From contig JAZDLC010000402.1 of the NCBI GenBank assembly GCA_043802345.1, positions 1 to 13,493 on the forward strand: a DNA stretch of 13,493 bases, in the 5' to 3' direction. The position numbers and the translations under genes were made by a program. Within the stretch, counting starts at the first letter, position 1. Each line of letters opens with the position of its first letter. The stretch is from JAZDLC01 sp043802345. Its GTDB lineage: Bacteria > Planctomycetota > B15-G4 > JADJEK01. Below, piece after piece: positions 1 through 7,368 of this stretch. The notes below the pieces were generated by a model. That model did not search any database and was not told where the DNA came from. It worked only from the letters and a program-made list of their open reading frames with translations.

Positions 1-1926
1 CTCGGAATCGGGAATCGAAATCCGGTGCAGCCGCTCGTGTATTCCCTCGAAGTCGATCACGACCTCGGGCAACTTCTCCTGCTCGGGCTTCTTCTCTTCC
101 TCCTTCTCCTGACCTCCCTCCTTGTTCGTCTTGCTCCCCTCCTCCGGCTTCTTCTCTGGATCCGGACCGCCCTGCTTCTCCTCCTTCGGCTGCTCTTTTC
201 CCTTCCCCTTCTTCTTCTCGTCCTTCTGCCGCTCCTTCTCCATCTTCTCGAGCGCCTTCTCGAGCTTCCGGTCCCTCGCGTCCTTCTGCTCGTCCTCGGC
301 CCGGAGCCAGAGGTAGTAGATGTCCGTCTCCGTGTCGGTGCGGCGCCCGGTGAAGGCGATCAGGCGCCCGTCCGTCGACCAGGCCGGACCGCCGTCATTG
401 TCCGGATGCATCGAGATGTTGAACGGCGTTCCCTTGCCGTCCGCCGGCGTGATCCAGATGTCACTGTTGAAGTCGTTGTCGCTCAGCGAGTAGACGAACC
501 ACTTCCCATCCGGAGACCAGTCGAACTCGGGACTGTTCCAGGTGGAGAACACCTCCTGCACCTCGCCTCCCCTCAGGTTCATGCAGAGCAGCGTCCCTGC
601 GCCGCGCACGAAGGCCACCCGGTCGCCGGTCGGTCCGAGGTTCAGCCGGCTCTCGCGCTCAGGATCCTCCGTCAGCCGCTGCAGCGCGAAACCGTCGTTC
701 TGCCACCAGTAGCGGTCTTCCCGCGTTCGCTCCGCCTTCCAGATGTCGCTCTGACCCGTCTGGCCGGAGATGAACAGAATCGACTTCCCGTCCCTCGTGA
801 AGACCGGCTCGGATTCCATTTGCGCGGTGTTCGTCACCTGCCGCGGCTCTCTCAGTTCGGTGTCCATGACCCACAGGTCACCGCCGGAAACGAAGGCGAT
901 CTCCAGGCCGTCCGGAGTGAAGGCGGCCTCACTGGCGGCAGTGAGCTCCCGCTGTTCCAGCTTCTTGCGATACGGCTCGCCCGGATTGAACAGCTCGATC
1001 CTCTCCGGCGGACGCCCCTCCCCAGGGTAGAACCGGTACAGGTCGAACAGGTGCCGGAACAGGATCACCGATCCGTCCCTGGAGATGGCAGGCCAGAGAA
1101 CCGAATCGTCCTCGAAGAAGGTGAGCTGCGTGGAGCTGCCCAGCGCGAGGTCGCGGCGGTACAGGTCGAACGATCCGTCCTGCTGCCCCACGTAGTAGAA
1201 ACCCGAACCGTCCGGCTGCCAGAGCGGAGAACGGTAGCCGAGCTCGTCCTTCAGCATCTCGGTGAACGACTGTTCCACCAGGTCGTACATCCAGATCTGG
1301 CTGGCCTGTGACCCGCGGTACCGCTTGCGGTAGGTCGGCGCCCCCTCCCGCGTGAAGAGCAGCCGCCGGCCGTCCGGCGCGAGCGTTCCGTCCGCGCCGT
1401 AGTCGTCGAACAGCACCTGTTCCACTCCCCGCCGCTTCAGGTCCTGCAGGAAGAAGCGCGACGAGTTGCGCCAGAAATGGTCCCGGTTCCCGGACACCAG
1501 CAGCCTGGATCCGTCCGGATGGTACTCGAGCGGCGTGCCCCCCTCGCTGTGGTGGCTCACCTGCCGCGGAGTCCCGCCCAGAACCGGCACGACATACAGC
1601 AGGCTGGGGCCGGTGCGATTGGAACTGAATGCGATTTCGCTGCCATCCGGAGAGAAGCAGGGACTCTCCTCCGTGCCCTCATCCCGCGTGAGCTGCCGCG
1701 CCGCCCCCCCGGAAACAGGCGCGATCCAGAGATCGCCCACCCAGCTGAAGGCCAGCAGGCTGCCGTCAGGAGAAACGGCGAAGTCCCTGAGCATCCGGAT
1801 CGGTTCGCCGTCTGCGGCATGGGCCTTGAAACCGGGCAGCAACGAGAGCGCGAGCGCCGCGCCCAGTAGATGACACCGTCCGGGCATGGTCCGCCGCACC
1901 AACGGCCTGTTCGAGTGAGGATTCAT
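1..1926 (-). CDS. Tricorn-like S41 protease, N-terminal beta-propeller part (3' end cut by window)
   Basis: This is the first 642 residues of a secreted protein; the frame is still open at the window edge. It begins with a basic stretch and a hydrophobic signal peptide (GAALALSLLPGFKAHA, about residues 22-37). About eleven PD40/WD40-like blades follow, each with an SPDG-type turn (VSPDGSLLAFSW, FSPDGSEIAFSS, WSPDGKWFVYSL) and ending in LWI, IWMY or DIW strands. Residues 543-617 form a Lys/Glu-rich linker, followed by EVVIDFEGIHERLHRI. That order (propeller, charged linker, IDFEGI motif) is typical of bacterial tricorn-like proteases, whose later parts carry PDZ and S41 serine protease domains; these lie outside the window, so the protease call is inferred. 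An amidohydrolase with a PD40 domain is the main alternative. The ATG at 1926 follows AGGAAA at good spacing; an ATG at 1887 is a possible later start. It probably degrades peptides in the periplasm. Confidence 0.82.
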   Translation of the reverse strand, partial: MNPHSNRPLVRRTMPGRCHLLGAALALSLLPGFKAHAADGEPIRMLRDFAVSPDGSLLAFSWVGDLWIAPVSGGAARQLTRDEGTEESPCFSPDGSEIAFSSNRTGPSLLYVVPVLGGTPRQVSHHSEGGTPLEYHPDGSRLLVSGNRDHFWRNSSRFFLQDLKRRGVEQVLFDDYGADGTLAPDGRRLLFTREGAPTYRKRYRGSQASQIWMYDLVEQSFTEMLKDELGYRSPLWQPDGSGFYYVGQQDGSFDLYRRDLALGSSTQLTFFEDDSVLWPAISRDGSVILFRHLFDLYRFYPGEGRPPERIELFNPGEPYRKKLEQRELTAASEAAFTPDGLEIAFVSGGDLWVMDTELREPRQVTNTAQMESEPVFTRDGKSILFISGQTGQSDIWKAERTREDRYWWQNDGFALQRLTEDPERESRLNLGPTGDRVAFVRGAGTLLCMNLRGGEVQEVFSTWNSPEFDWSPDGKWFVYSLSDNDFNSDIWITPADGKGTPFNISMHPDNDGGPAWSTDGRLIAFTGRRTDTETDIYYLWLRAEDEQKDARDRKLEKALEKMEKERQKDEKKKGKGKEQPKEEKQGGPDPEKKPEEGSKTNKEGGQEKEEEKKPEQEKLPEVVIDFEGIHERLHRISIPDSE

Positions 1927-1963
1927 CTGATTGAGTTTCCTGTGGCGGCCAGCGAAGAGGCTG

Positions 1964-1992
1964 AATGTATCAGCCGCGCTCCCGAATCTGAA
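1964..1992 (-). promoter_or_regulatory. Possible sigma70-type promoter for the tricorn-like gene
   Basis: On the minus strand, TTCAGA (1992-1987) and TACATT (1969-1964) are separated by 17 nt. Each matches four of six consensus bases, and a TG one base upstream of the -10 gives an extended -10. Transcription would begin about 30 nt before the ATG at 1926. This is a by-eye match in a high-GC genome whose sigma factor preferences are unknown. Confidence 0.3.
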
Positions 1993-2054
1993 GGTCACAA
2001 CGCGGCGGAGCCGCAACCAAAGATCGTTCCCGACTTGCTCGCCGAGCCATCGGA

Positions 2055-2136
2055 GAATCGAAATCGAAATCGCTTGGATGCGCCTTCCGAGTGGCGTGCG
2101 AGCAATCGATCCCGATTTCGATTTCGATTTCGATTC
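2055..2136. repeat. Perfect 18-bp inverted repeat of TTTCGA hexamers
   Basis: The left arm 2055-2072 reads GAATCGAAATCGAAATCG, and the right arm 2119-2136 is its exact reverse complement. They are separated by 46 nt. The right side carries one extra hexamer (2113-2118), so the arms can pair in more than one register. The spacer holds a small CGCC/GGCG hairpin and an ATCGAT palindrome. The element lies just after the stop of the M14 lipoprotein gene (2170) and upstream of the probable promoter of the next gene. It could act as a transcript 3'-end hairpin or belong to a dispersed repeat family. There is no clear U-tract, so it is not a textbook intrinsic terminator. Confidence 0.8.
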
Positions 2137-2169
2137 CTGCGCGTGCCGCGGAGGTCTTCGGGGTCAGTA

Positions 2170-2967
2170 CTACAGAGGCCAGCGGATCGCCTCCAGCAAC
2201 GCCTCGCCGTACCGTTCCCACAACTCCTCCTCTGCAAGCGCCCGATCGCCCGCCGTCAGTTCCAGCGTGATGATCGGAGTGGCGAGATCCGCGCCGACAT
2301 ACGAGCCGAGCGACCCGAGCCGGTTCCCCAGGCGGCGCGCCGGCAGCCTGCAGTGCGCGGACATGGCCTGCGCCAGTGCGGCCGCCGGGCCGTCGAAATC
2401 GACCAGCGAGGCCGCCATGTGGATGGAGACGACCCGCACCGGCAGGATGCTGTGGAGCAGGCTGAACAGAGCTTGCGATTCGGGCTCAGAGAGCGGCGTC
2501 TGACCCCGGCGGCGGCTCGGCTCGAAGTTGCTGGCCGGGAAGTTCCGGTTCAGGTCGATGCCCCGTGCATTGTGCCGGGAGCCCTGCTCGAAGCCGTCAG
2601 GGTTCGCGATCGGGATCAGCAGGACCGCGCGCTCCTCCAGCAGTCCAGGATGTTCGGTCAGATGCCGCTCCAGCCGGCGCAGAAGAGGGGTACCGCTCTG
2701 CTCATCTCCGTGCAGGCCGGCCAGCATCAGTACCACCGGCTTCTGCCGGTCACCGCCGAGCAGCACGGCCTCGATCGGGCTGCCGTTGACGGAGCGGCCC
2801 ACCTCGAATGTCGTGGGTTGCCACGCGGCGGCGGCCAGGGCGGTGGCCGCCCGCGACTCCTGTTCCCCCTGCTCCGGCTCCCGGTCGTCAGGGGGGCTGC
2901 TCGCGACTTCCGCGGACCGGCACCCCCACACGACGACCAGCGGCAGCAGCAGCAGCAGCGCTCTCAA
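2170..2967 (-). CDS. M14-family zinc carboxypeptidase/murein peptide amidase-like lipoprotein
   Basis: A 265-residue protein. It starts with a Leu-rich signal peptide ending in VVWGC, so Cys16 is the probable lipidated residue. The M14 metallopeptidase signature is present: zinc ligands His86 and Glu89 in GLHGDEQSG, substrate-binding NRN in GIDLNRNFP (residues 136-144), third ligand His183 in VVSIHM, and catalytic Glu236 in IITLELTAG. Its short, compact form resembles MpaA-type enzymes, which cleave the gamma-D-Glu-diaminopimelate bond of murein peptides; that substrate is inferred. E. coli MpaA is cytoplasmic, whereas this one looks membrane-anchored and envelope-facing. The start is chosen as TTG at 2967, which overlaps the purN stop TGA (2966-2964); no ATG or GTG fits before the signal peptide. 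It is the last gene of the operon and is probably translationally coupled to purN. Confidence 0.82.
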   Translation of the reverse strand: MRALLLLLPLVVVWGCRSAEVASSPPDDREPEQGEQESRAATALAAAAWQPTTFEVGRSVNGSPIEAVLLGGDRQKPVVLMLAGLHGDEQSGTPLLRRLERHLTEHPGLLEERAVLLIPIANPDGFEQGSRHNARGIDLNRNFPASNFEPSRRRGQTPLSEPESQALFSLLHSILPVRVVSIHMAASLVDFDGPAAALAQAMSAHCRLPARRLGNRLGSLGSYVGADLATPIITLELTAGDRALAEEELWERYGEALLEAIRWPL

Positions 2968-3596
2968 GGCAGAACCATCACCCGGCCGCCATGGATTTTC
3001 AGGCGACCTTCCGCATACAGGTTGATCGCCTCGGGATACGCCACCTTCTCTTCCTCGAAAACCCTCGCCGCCACGTCGTCCGCCGAATCCTCGAAGCGAA
3101 CCGGCACCGCCCGCTGCACGATGATCGGACCGTGGTCGTACTCGTCGTCGACGAAGTGCACCGTGCAACCCGTGATCTTTGCGCCGGCCGCAAGCACCGC
3201 CTCGTGGACGTGATGTCCGTAGAATCCCTTCCCGCCGAACGCGGGCAGCAGCGCGGGATGGATGTTCATCACCCGGCCGCGCCATTCCCTCGGGAGCGGC
3301 AGCCGGACCAGGTATCCGGCCAGCAGGGCCAGGTCGACCCGCGCCTCCTCGAGGCGCTCGCCGATTGCCCGGCCGAAAGCCTCCTCGCTCTCGTAGTCGG
3401 CCGGCCGCACGCATCCGCTCGGAATCCCATGCCGGACCGCCCGCTCGAGCGCGTAGGCATCCCGCCGGTTCGTGATCACCTGCACCACCTCTCCCAGAAG
3501 GCCGCCCGAGCGGGAGAGTTCGACCAGGTTCTCCAGCGTGCGGCCGCCTCCGGATGCGAGCACCCCGAGCCGGAGATGTTTGCTGCTTCCCGTCAT
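2964..3596 (-). CDS. purN: Phosphoribosylglycinamide formyltransferase
   Basis: This 210-residue enzyme transfers a formyl group from 10-formyltetrahydrofolate to glycinamide ribonucleotide, the third step of purine synthesis, in the cytoplasm. The N-terminal phosphate-binding loop is LASGGGRTLENL (residues 13-24). The catalytic trio is visible: Asn111 and His113 in NIHPALLP, and Asp154 in VDDEYDHGPII. The segment PAFGGKGFYGHHVHEA (118-133) is a variant of the E. coli loop that I associate with PurN from planctomycete/acidobacterial-type lineages. Length is normal for the family. The ATG at 3596 lies 6 nt after the kinase stop; there is no strong ribosome binding site, so coupling to the kinase is likely. 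No other purine genes are nearby, so it is separated from a pur cluster. Confidence 0.93.
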   Translation of the reverse strand: MTGSSKHLRLGVLASGGGRTLENLVELSRSGGLLGEVVQVITNRRDAYALERAVRHGIPSGCVRPADYESEEAFGRAIGERLEEARVDLALLAGYLVRLPLPREWRGRVMNIHPALLPAFGGKGFYGHHVHEAVLAAGAKITGCTVHFVDDEYDHGPIIVQRAVPVRFEDSADDVAARVFEEEKVAYPEAINLYAEGRLKIHGGRVMVLP

Positions 3597-3602
3597 GGGC
3601 GC

Positions 3603-6383
3603 TTAATCAACAAGGGGAATGTCCGCCCGGCCGGAATCGAAGAGCTCGTAGGCCACCAGGAAGAGGTCGGTGCCGCGGTAGGAGTTCACGATCTTCTCCA
3701 GCTTGCCCGCCGCCTCCTGGAAATGGATCACCGGCGACTCACTGCCAAACGGCTGGAGCGCCTCCTCGAAGAGACGCAGGGCCCGTTCTTCCCGGGCGAT
3801 CCGTTCCCGCAGGAGACTCACAGCCTCTTTCAGAGCGGGCTTCTGCCGCAGGATGGAGTCGATCAGCAGGTCGAGCTTCTCGCTCTCGCAGGTGGGGATC
3901 TTCAGGCCTGCCAGGGCCTGCTGCTGGGTCACGGTCCACCCCAGCGCCGGCTCATAGGCCCGGATCTGATCGCCGACCGCGGCCACCGCGACATGCGCGT
4001 TCGCGGCGGCCACCGCCAGACCGCCCCGGATCATGCCGAGAAGCTGCTCCGGCGTCCTCTCCACCCGGCCATCCATCAGCTCGAGATACTTCTCGAGCGA
4101 GTCGAAGGCATCGAACCGGACCACGCTGCTGGCGGTTCCCACGGAGCGGGTGACCTTCAGGAGGATGCCGTCCCCCTCCCGCGCGAGCTCCTTGATGCTG
4201 GCCTTGGTGTTGCGCTCTGGATGCGGAATCTCGTCGTTCAGGAGCGTGCCGGCGGAGAGCGCGCTCACGAAGCGGTCGAAATCCCCGGCGGCGAGGCGCA
4301 GATCCTCGACCCGGCGGGACAGGTAGAGCCGGTACTCCTCGGTGGTCATCCGGCGCTGCAGGTCTTCCACCAGGCTCAGCGCTTCAGCGAACTTCAGGTT
4401 GCGCTGGAGTCTGTAGCAGGAGGACCAGTCCACGCCGGTGCGGATCAGGTGGAGGTCGGCGGCAAGCAGCGCCCTCTGGTGCTGCAGTTCGATGTTGTCG
4501 GTCTCGGCCAGCAGATCGCCGACGGATCGATGCATGGACTCCAGCAGATCCCGCCCGGAAGAGAACTCCTCGGGAACGCGTTCGCCTCCCAGGAGCAGCG
4601 CTGCCGTTTCTCGCAACCCCTCTCTGGCCTGATCGAAATCAGAGGCGCTCAGCGCAGCCCTGGCGGCGGTCAGGGCGTCGTTCACGGCCGCGTCGGCCTG
4701 GCGCCGCACCTCTTCGAGCTGCTTGGAGCTGGCCATCTCGAGACGGGCATCGGTCCGGACGTCTGCCAGCGCGTCACCCCTCGCGTGCACCGCCAGCAAG
4801 GCGTCGGCGAATCGTCCCTCCGCCAGGGCCGCGGCGACGGCTGCCTCCATCCGCTCCACGGCGGCGCCAACCTGCTCGGCCCGCGCCATCGCGGCTTGCC
4901 GCTCGGCCTCGATCTCGCCGGCGATCTGGCTCGCTTGCTCCCGCGCGGCCTGGGCGGCGACCGTGCCATCGTACTTCTTTGCCAGTTCATTCAGGGCCGC
5001 CAGCAGCTCATCCCGGGAGAGTTGATCGGACCCCTGGTCCAGCTGCATGCGCGCGCTGAGCGCATCATTCTCCAGACGCTGCTGCTCCAGCTCGGCCGAC
5101 TGTTCCGCCACCTTTCCGGCCAGGGCGTCCGTCTGGCTGCTGTCCACGACCTGCACCGCGGCCGGCGTTCCCTTGACCTCCCCGTCGTCCCGCAGCAGGA
5201 AGTAGAGCGTGGCGGCCACAGCCAGTGCCAGCACGGCGCCAACTACGAACGTGCGCCTGTGCCATCCCGTGGCGGCCCGGATGGCCGCGAGCTCCTCGAG
5301 CAGTTCGGCGCAGGTCTGGTACCGTTCGTTCGGATCCTTCCGGACCAGCTTCTGGAAGAGCTGTTCCACCGATTCGGGCACTTCGGGCCTTGAATCGCGG
5401 ATCTTCGGCGGCTCGGCCTTGACCTGCTGCCGGACGATCTCCTCGGCCTGGCTCCCGTGGTACATCGTGTTTCCGGTGAGCAGCCGGTAGAACGACGTGC
5501 CGAGCGAGTACAGGTCGGAGCGGGTGTCGAGAGTCAGGCCCAGCGCCTGCTCCGGCGAGATGAAATGAGGCGTGCCGAGGATGGTTTTTTCGGTGGTGCC
5601 CTCGTGGAGCGCCAGCGCCAGGCCGAGATCGGCGACCTTCAGCGTGCCCATCTCCGTCAACATCAGGTTGTCCGGCTTGATGTCGCGGTGGACGATCTTC
5701 TTCATCTCCGCGTACTGCAGACCCCTGGCGGCGTCTTCCAGGAAGCCCAGCGTCCGGTCCAGATCGACCCGGCCGTGCTCGCGGATCAGGTCTTCCACCG
5801 TGCCGCCCGCGACGAACTCCATCGCGTAGAACGTCAGGCCTTCATCCCGGTCGACGTCATACACCTGCACGATGTTCGGGTGATTGAGCTGTCCCGCGGA
5901 ACGGGCCTCCTTCAGGAACCGCTGGACGAAGGCGGGATCCTGGGACAGTTCCGGGGAGAGGATCTTGAGCGCCACCTCCCGGTTGAGCGAGAGCTGGAGA
6001 GCCCTGTAGACCGTGCCCATGCCGCCCCGCCCGAGGCGCTGGAGCAGCTTGTATCCGCCGAGGGTCTTGCCGGCGCCGCCCCCCGCGTCTGCGTCGGACA
6101 GGAAGGTCAGGATGGTCCCGCCGAACGAGAGCTTGTCGCCTGACTGGAGTTCCCGCATCGGCGCGATCGGCTGGTCGTTCACGAAGGTGCCGTTGCTGGA
6201 GTGGTTGTCCTTCAGGAAGTAGCGGCCGTCCTTCCCTCGCAGCCTGGCGTGAAGCCGCGAAACCAGTTCGTCATCGAGCGGCAGGTCGCAGGTGCCCTCA
6301 CGGCCGAAGGTGTAGACACGGTCAGCCTCGATGCGGAAGGTCTGCCCCTTCAACGGTCCCATTTCGTGGATCAGTACGGGCAC
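3603..6383 (-). CDS. Membrane-anchored FHA-Ser/Thr protein kinase with long C-terminal domain
   Basis: A 926-residue protein. Residues 1-95 form an FHA phosphothreonine-binding domain (GR 27-28, SRLH 42-45, NGTFVN 64-69). A PknB-type kinase domain follows (about 110-370) with glycine loop GRGGMGTVY, ATP lysine K140 in VALK, helix-C E159, catalytic D234 in VHRDIKPDN, metal-binding D252 in a DLG motif, and the SPE motif at 276-278. All key residues are present, so it should be active. One transmembrane helix lies at about 379-397. The remaining 530 or so residues should be outside the inner membrane; they are helical and coiled-coil-like, with no PASTA or other domain I recognise. The FHA domain may bind its own autophosphorylated threonines. 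The start is GTG at 6383, 2 nt after the yggS stop, with GGAGA about 10 nt before it. Substrates are unknown. Confidence 0.92.
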   Translation of the reverse strand: MPVLIHEMGPLKGQTFRIEADRVYTFGREGTCDLPLDDELVSRLHARLRGKDGRYFLKDNHSSNGTFVNDQPIAPMRELQSGDKLSFGGTILTFLSDADAGGGAGKTLGGYKLLQRLGRGGMGTVYRALQLSLNREVALKILSPELSQDPAFVQRFLKEARSAGQLNHPNIVQVYDVDRDEGLTFYAMEFVAGGTVEDLIREHGRVDLDRTLGFLEDAARGLQYAEMKKIVHRDIKPDNLMLTEMGTLKVADLGLALALHEGTTEKTILGTPHFISPEQALGLTLDTRSDLYSLGTSFYRLLTGNTMYHGSQAEEIVRQQVKAEPPKIRDSRPEVPESVEQLFQKLVRKDPNERYQTCAELLEELAAIRAATGWHRRTFVVGAVLALAVAATLYFLLRDDGEVKGTPAAVQVVDSSQTDALAGKVAEQSAELEQQRLENDALSARMQLDQGSDQLSRDELLAALNELAKKYDGTVAAQAAREQASQIAGEIEAERQAAMARAEQVGAAVERMEAAVAAALAEGRFADALLAVHARGDALADVRTDARLEMASSKQLEEVRRQADAAVNDALTAARAALSASDFDQAREGLRETAALLLGGERVPEEFSSGRDLLESMHRSVGDLLAETDNIELQHQRALLAADLHLIRTGVDWSSCYRLQRNLKFAEALSLVEDLQRRMTTEEYRLYLSRRVEDLRLAAGDFDRFVSALSAGTLLNDEIPHPERNTKASIKELAREGDGILLKVTRSVGTASSVVRFDAFDSLEKYLELMDGRVERTPEQLLGMIRGGLAVAAANAHVAVAAVGDQIRAYEPALGWTVTQQQALAGLKIPTCESEKLDLLIDSILRQKPALKEAVSLLRERIAREERALRLFEEALQPFGSESPVIHFQEAAGKLEKIVNSYRGTDLFLVAYELFDSGRADIPLVD

Positions 6384-6385
6384 TG

Positions 6386-7135
6386 TCAGTCAATCTCCAG
6401 GCCTTGGTAGAGAGCTGTTCCGATCCGCACCAACGTGGCACCCTCCTCGACGGCAACCTCGAAGTCGTTCGTCATGCCCATCGACAGATGCCGGAAGCCA
6501 GGGCCCTGCCGCCCGGTGGCCCGCTCTTCCTCGAGCAGTGCCCGCAGCGTCCGGAAGTGGGGCCGGGCATCTTCGGGGTCCGCCGACAGGGGCGCCATGG
6601 TCATCAGTCCCACCGGCTCCAGCGCCCTGGCGCGGGCGGCCCGCTCCAGCAAGGGTCCGAGCTGTTCCACGGAAACTCCGAATTTACTTTCCTCACCACT
6701 CACGTTGACCTGGAACAGAACCGACGGTCTCAGCCCCTGCTCCTCCGAGGCTCGCTCGAGCCGGTCGAACAAAGAAGCGGAATCGACCGCGTGAATCCAG
6801 GGAAACAACTTGGCGGCCCGGCGAGCCTTGTTTCCCTGTAGATGCCCGATCAGATGCCAACATGGGCCGGATCCCAACTCCAGGATCTTCTGGTCCGCCG
6901 CCTGGATCCGGTTTTCGCCGAAGTCCGCCATCTCCAGGTCGAGCAGGCAGCGGATGATAGCGGTTGGAACCGTCTTTGTAACTGCAACCAGGCGCGTGTC
7001 TTGCGGATCCCGGCCGACACGTGCCGCGGCGCTGGCGATCCGCTCCCGGACGCGGCGCAGGTTCTCTGCAAGAGCTTCCGCGGCAGGTCGCTTCCCCGAA
7101 CCAGGTTTCGCGCCATGATCGCGGATGGGTGCCAT
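6386..7135 (-). CDS. yggS: YggS/PLPBP-family pyridoxal phosphate homeostasis protein
   Basis: A 249-residue member of the PLP-binding alanine-racemase-like fold family. It has no known enzyme activity and helps control free PLP and amino/keto acid balance in the cytoplasm. The PLP lysine is K54 in LVAVTKTVP. Other family motifs are DFGENRIQ (71-78), WHLIGHLQGNKAR (93-105), VNVSGEESKFG (143-153), GLMTMAP (176-182) and the phosphate-binding HLSMGMTNDFEVAVEEG (216-232). The family is usually about 230 residues. An upstream GTG at 7207 would add 24 poorly conserved residues, so the ATG at 7135 was chosen; neither start has a strong ribosome binding site. It is the first gene of the minus-strand operon and stops 2 nt before the kinase. 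No proC or other usual yggS neighbour is seen. Confidence 0.9.
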   Translation of the reverse strand: MAPIRDHGAKPGSGKRPAAEALAENLRRVRERIASAAARVGRDPQDTRLVAVTKTVPTAIIRCLLDLEMADFGENRIQAADQKILELGSGPCWHLIGHLQGNKARRAAKLFPWIHAVDSASLFDRLERASEEQGLRPSVLFQVNVSGEESKFGVSVEQLGPLLERAARARALEPVGLMTMAPLSADPEDARPHFRTLRALLEEERATGRQGPGFRHLSMGMTNDFEVAVEEGATLVRIGTALYQGLEID

Positions 7136-7235
7136 GCCACTGCTGTACCAGACCGCAGGTGGCGCCGTCAACGCGCCGGGAGAGGTCGAAGCGGGCGCTT
7201 GCGCCACTTTTCTGCTTGAATGACGCTCTGCTCGG

Positions 7236-7241
7236 ATTATG
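7236..7241 (-). promoter_or_regulatory. Possible -10 box for the yggS-kinase-purN operon
   Basis: CATAAT on the minus strand matches five of six bases of the sigma70 -10 consensus, in an otherwise GC-rich divergent region. No good -35 lies at 16-18 nt; TTGCCA lies too far upstream (24-nt spacer). Transcription would start near 7229, giving a leader of about 94 nt to the ATG at 7135. The plus-strand side of this region (to 7368) shows no convincing promoter by eye. Confidence 0.22.
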
Positions 7242-7353
7242 ATCCCGCCGACCTATTTCCTTGATTGGCAAGCTGTTTCCGACGAGTCTCCGACCGCTAT
7301 CCGGGGGTTGGACGGTCGCTTTGGAAGGCCAATCGTGAGCCCAGGTGGCGAAT

Positions 7354-7359
7354 AAGGAG
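7354..7359 (+). promoter_or_regulatory. Ribosome binding site fixing the start of the propeller lipoprotein
   Basis: AAGGAG sits 9 nt before the ATG at 7369. It decides between that ATG and an in-frame GTG at 7345, which lies upstream of this site and would place the site inside the coding sequence. Confidence 0.75.
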
Positions 7360-7368
7360 TGCGCCCGA

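Noticed and set aside
1..24. Sequence similar to the TTTCGA inverted repeat at the left window edge (shares GATTTCGATTC on the minus strand)
   Set aside because: It is inside the tricorn-like coding frame (RISIPDSE), only 11 nt match, and there is no tandem or inverted structure.
25..1311. A 428-codon plus-strand open frame starting with a Leu-rich stretch like a membrane protein
   Set aside because: The Leu-rich part is simply the reverse of the Lys/Glu codons in the linker of the tricorn-like gene; the rest has the composition of an antisense shadow.
2808..5393. A long plus-strand open frame (861 codons) running opposite purN and the kinase
   Set aside because: It is antisense to genes with clear catalytic motifs. 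Its Arg/Gln/His/Leu-rich composition is that expected from the complement of high-GC codons, and no domain is recognisable.
7307..7335. TTGGAC followed 17 nt later by AATCGT, considered as the plus-strand promoter of the lipoprotein gene
   Set aside because: The -10 matches only three of six bases; not better than chance in this region.
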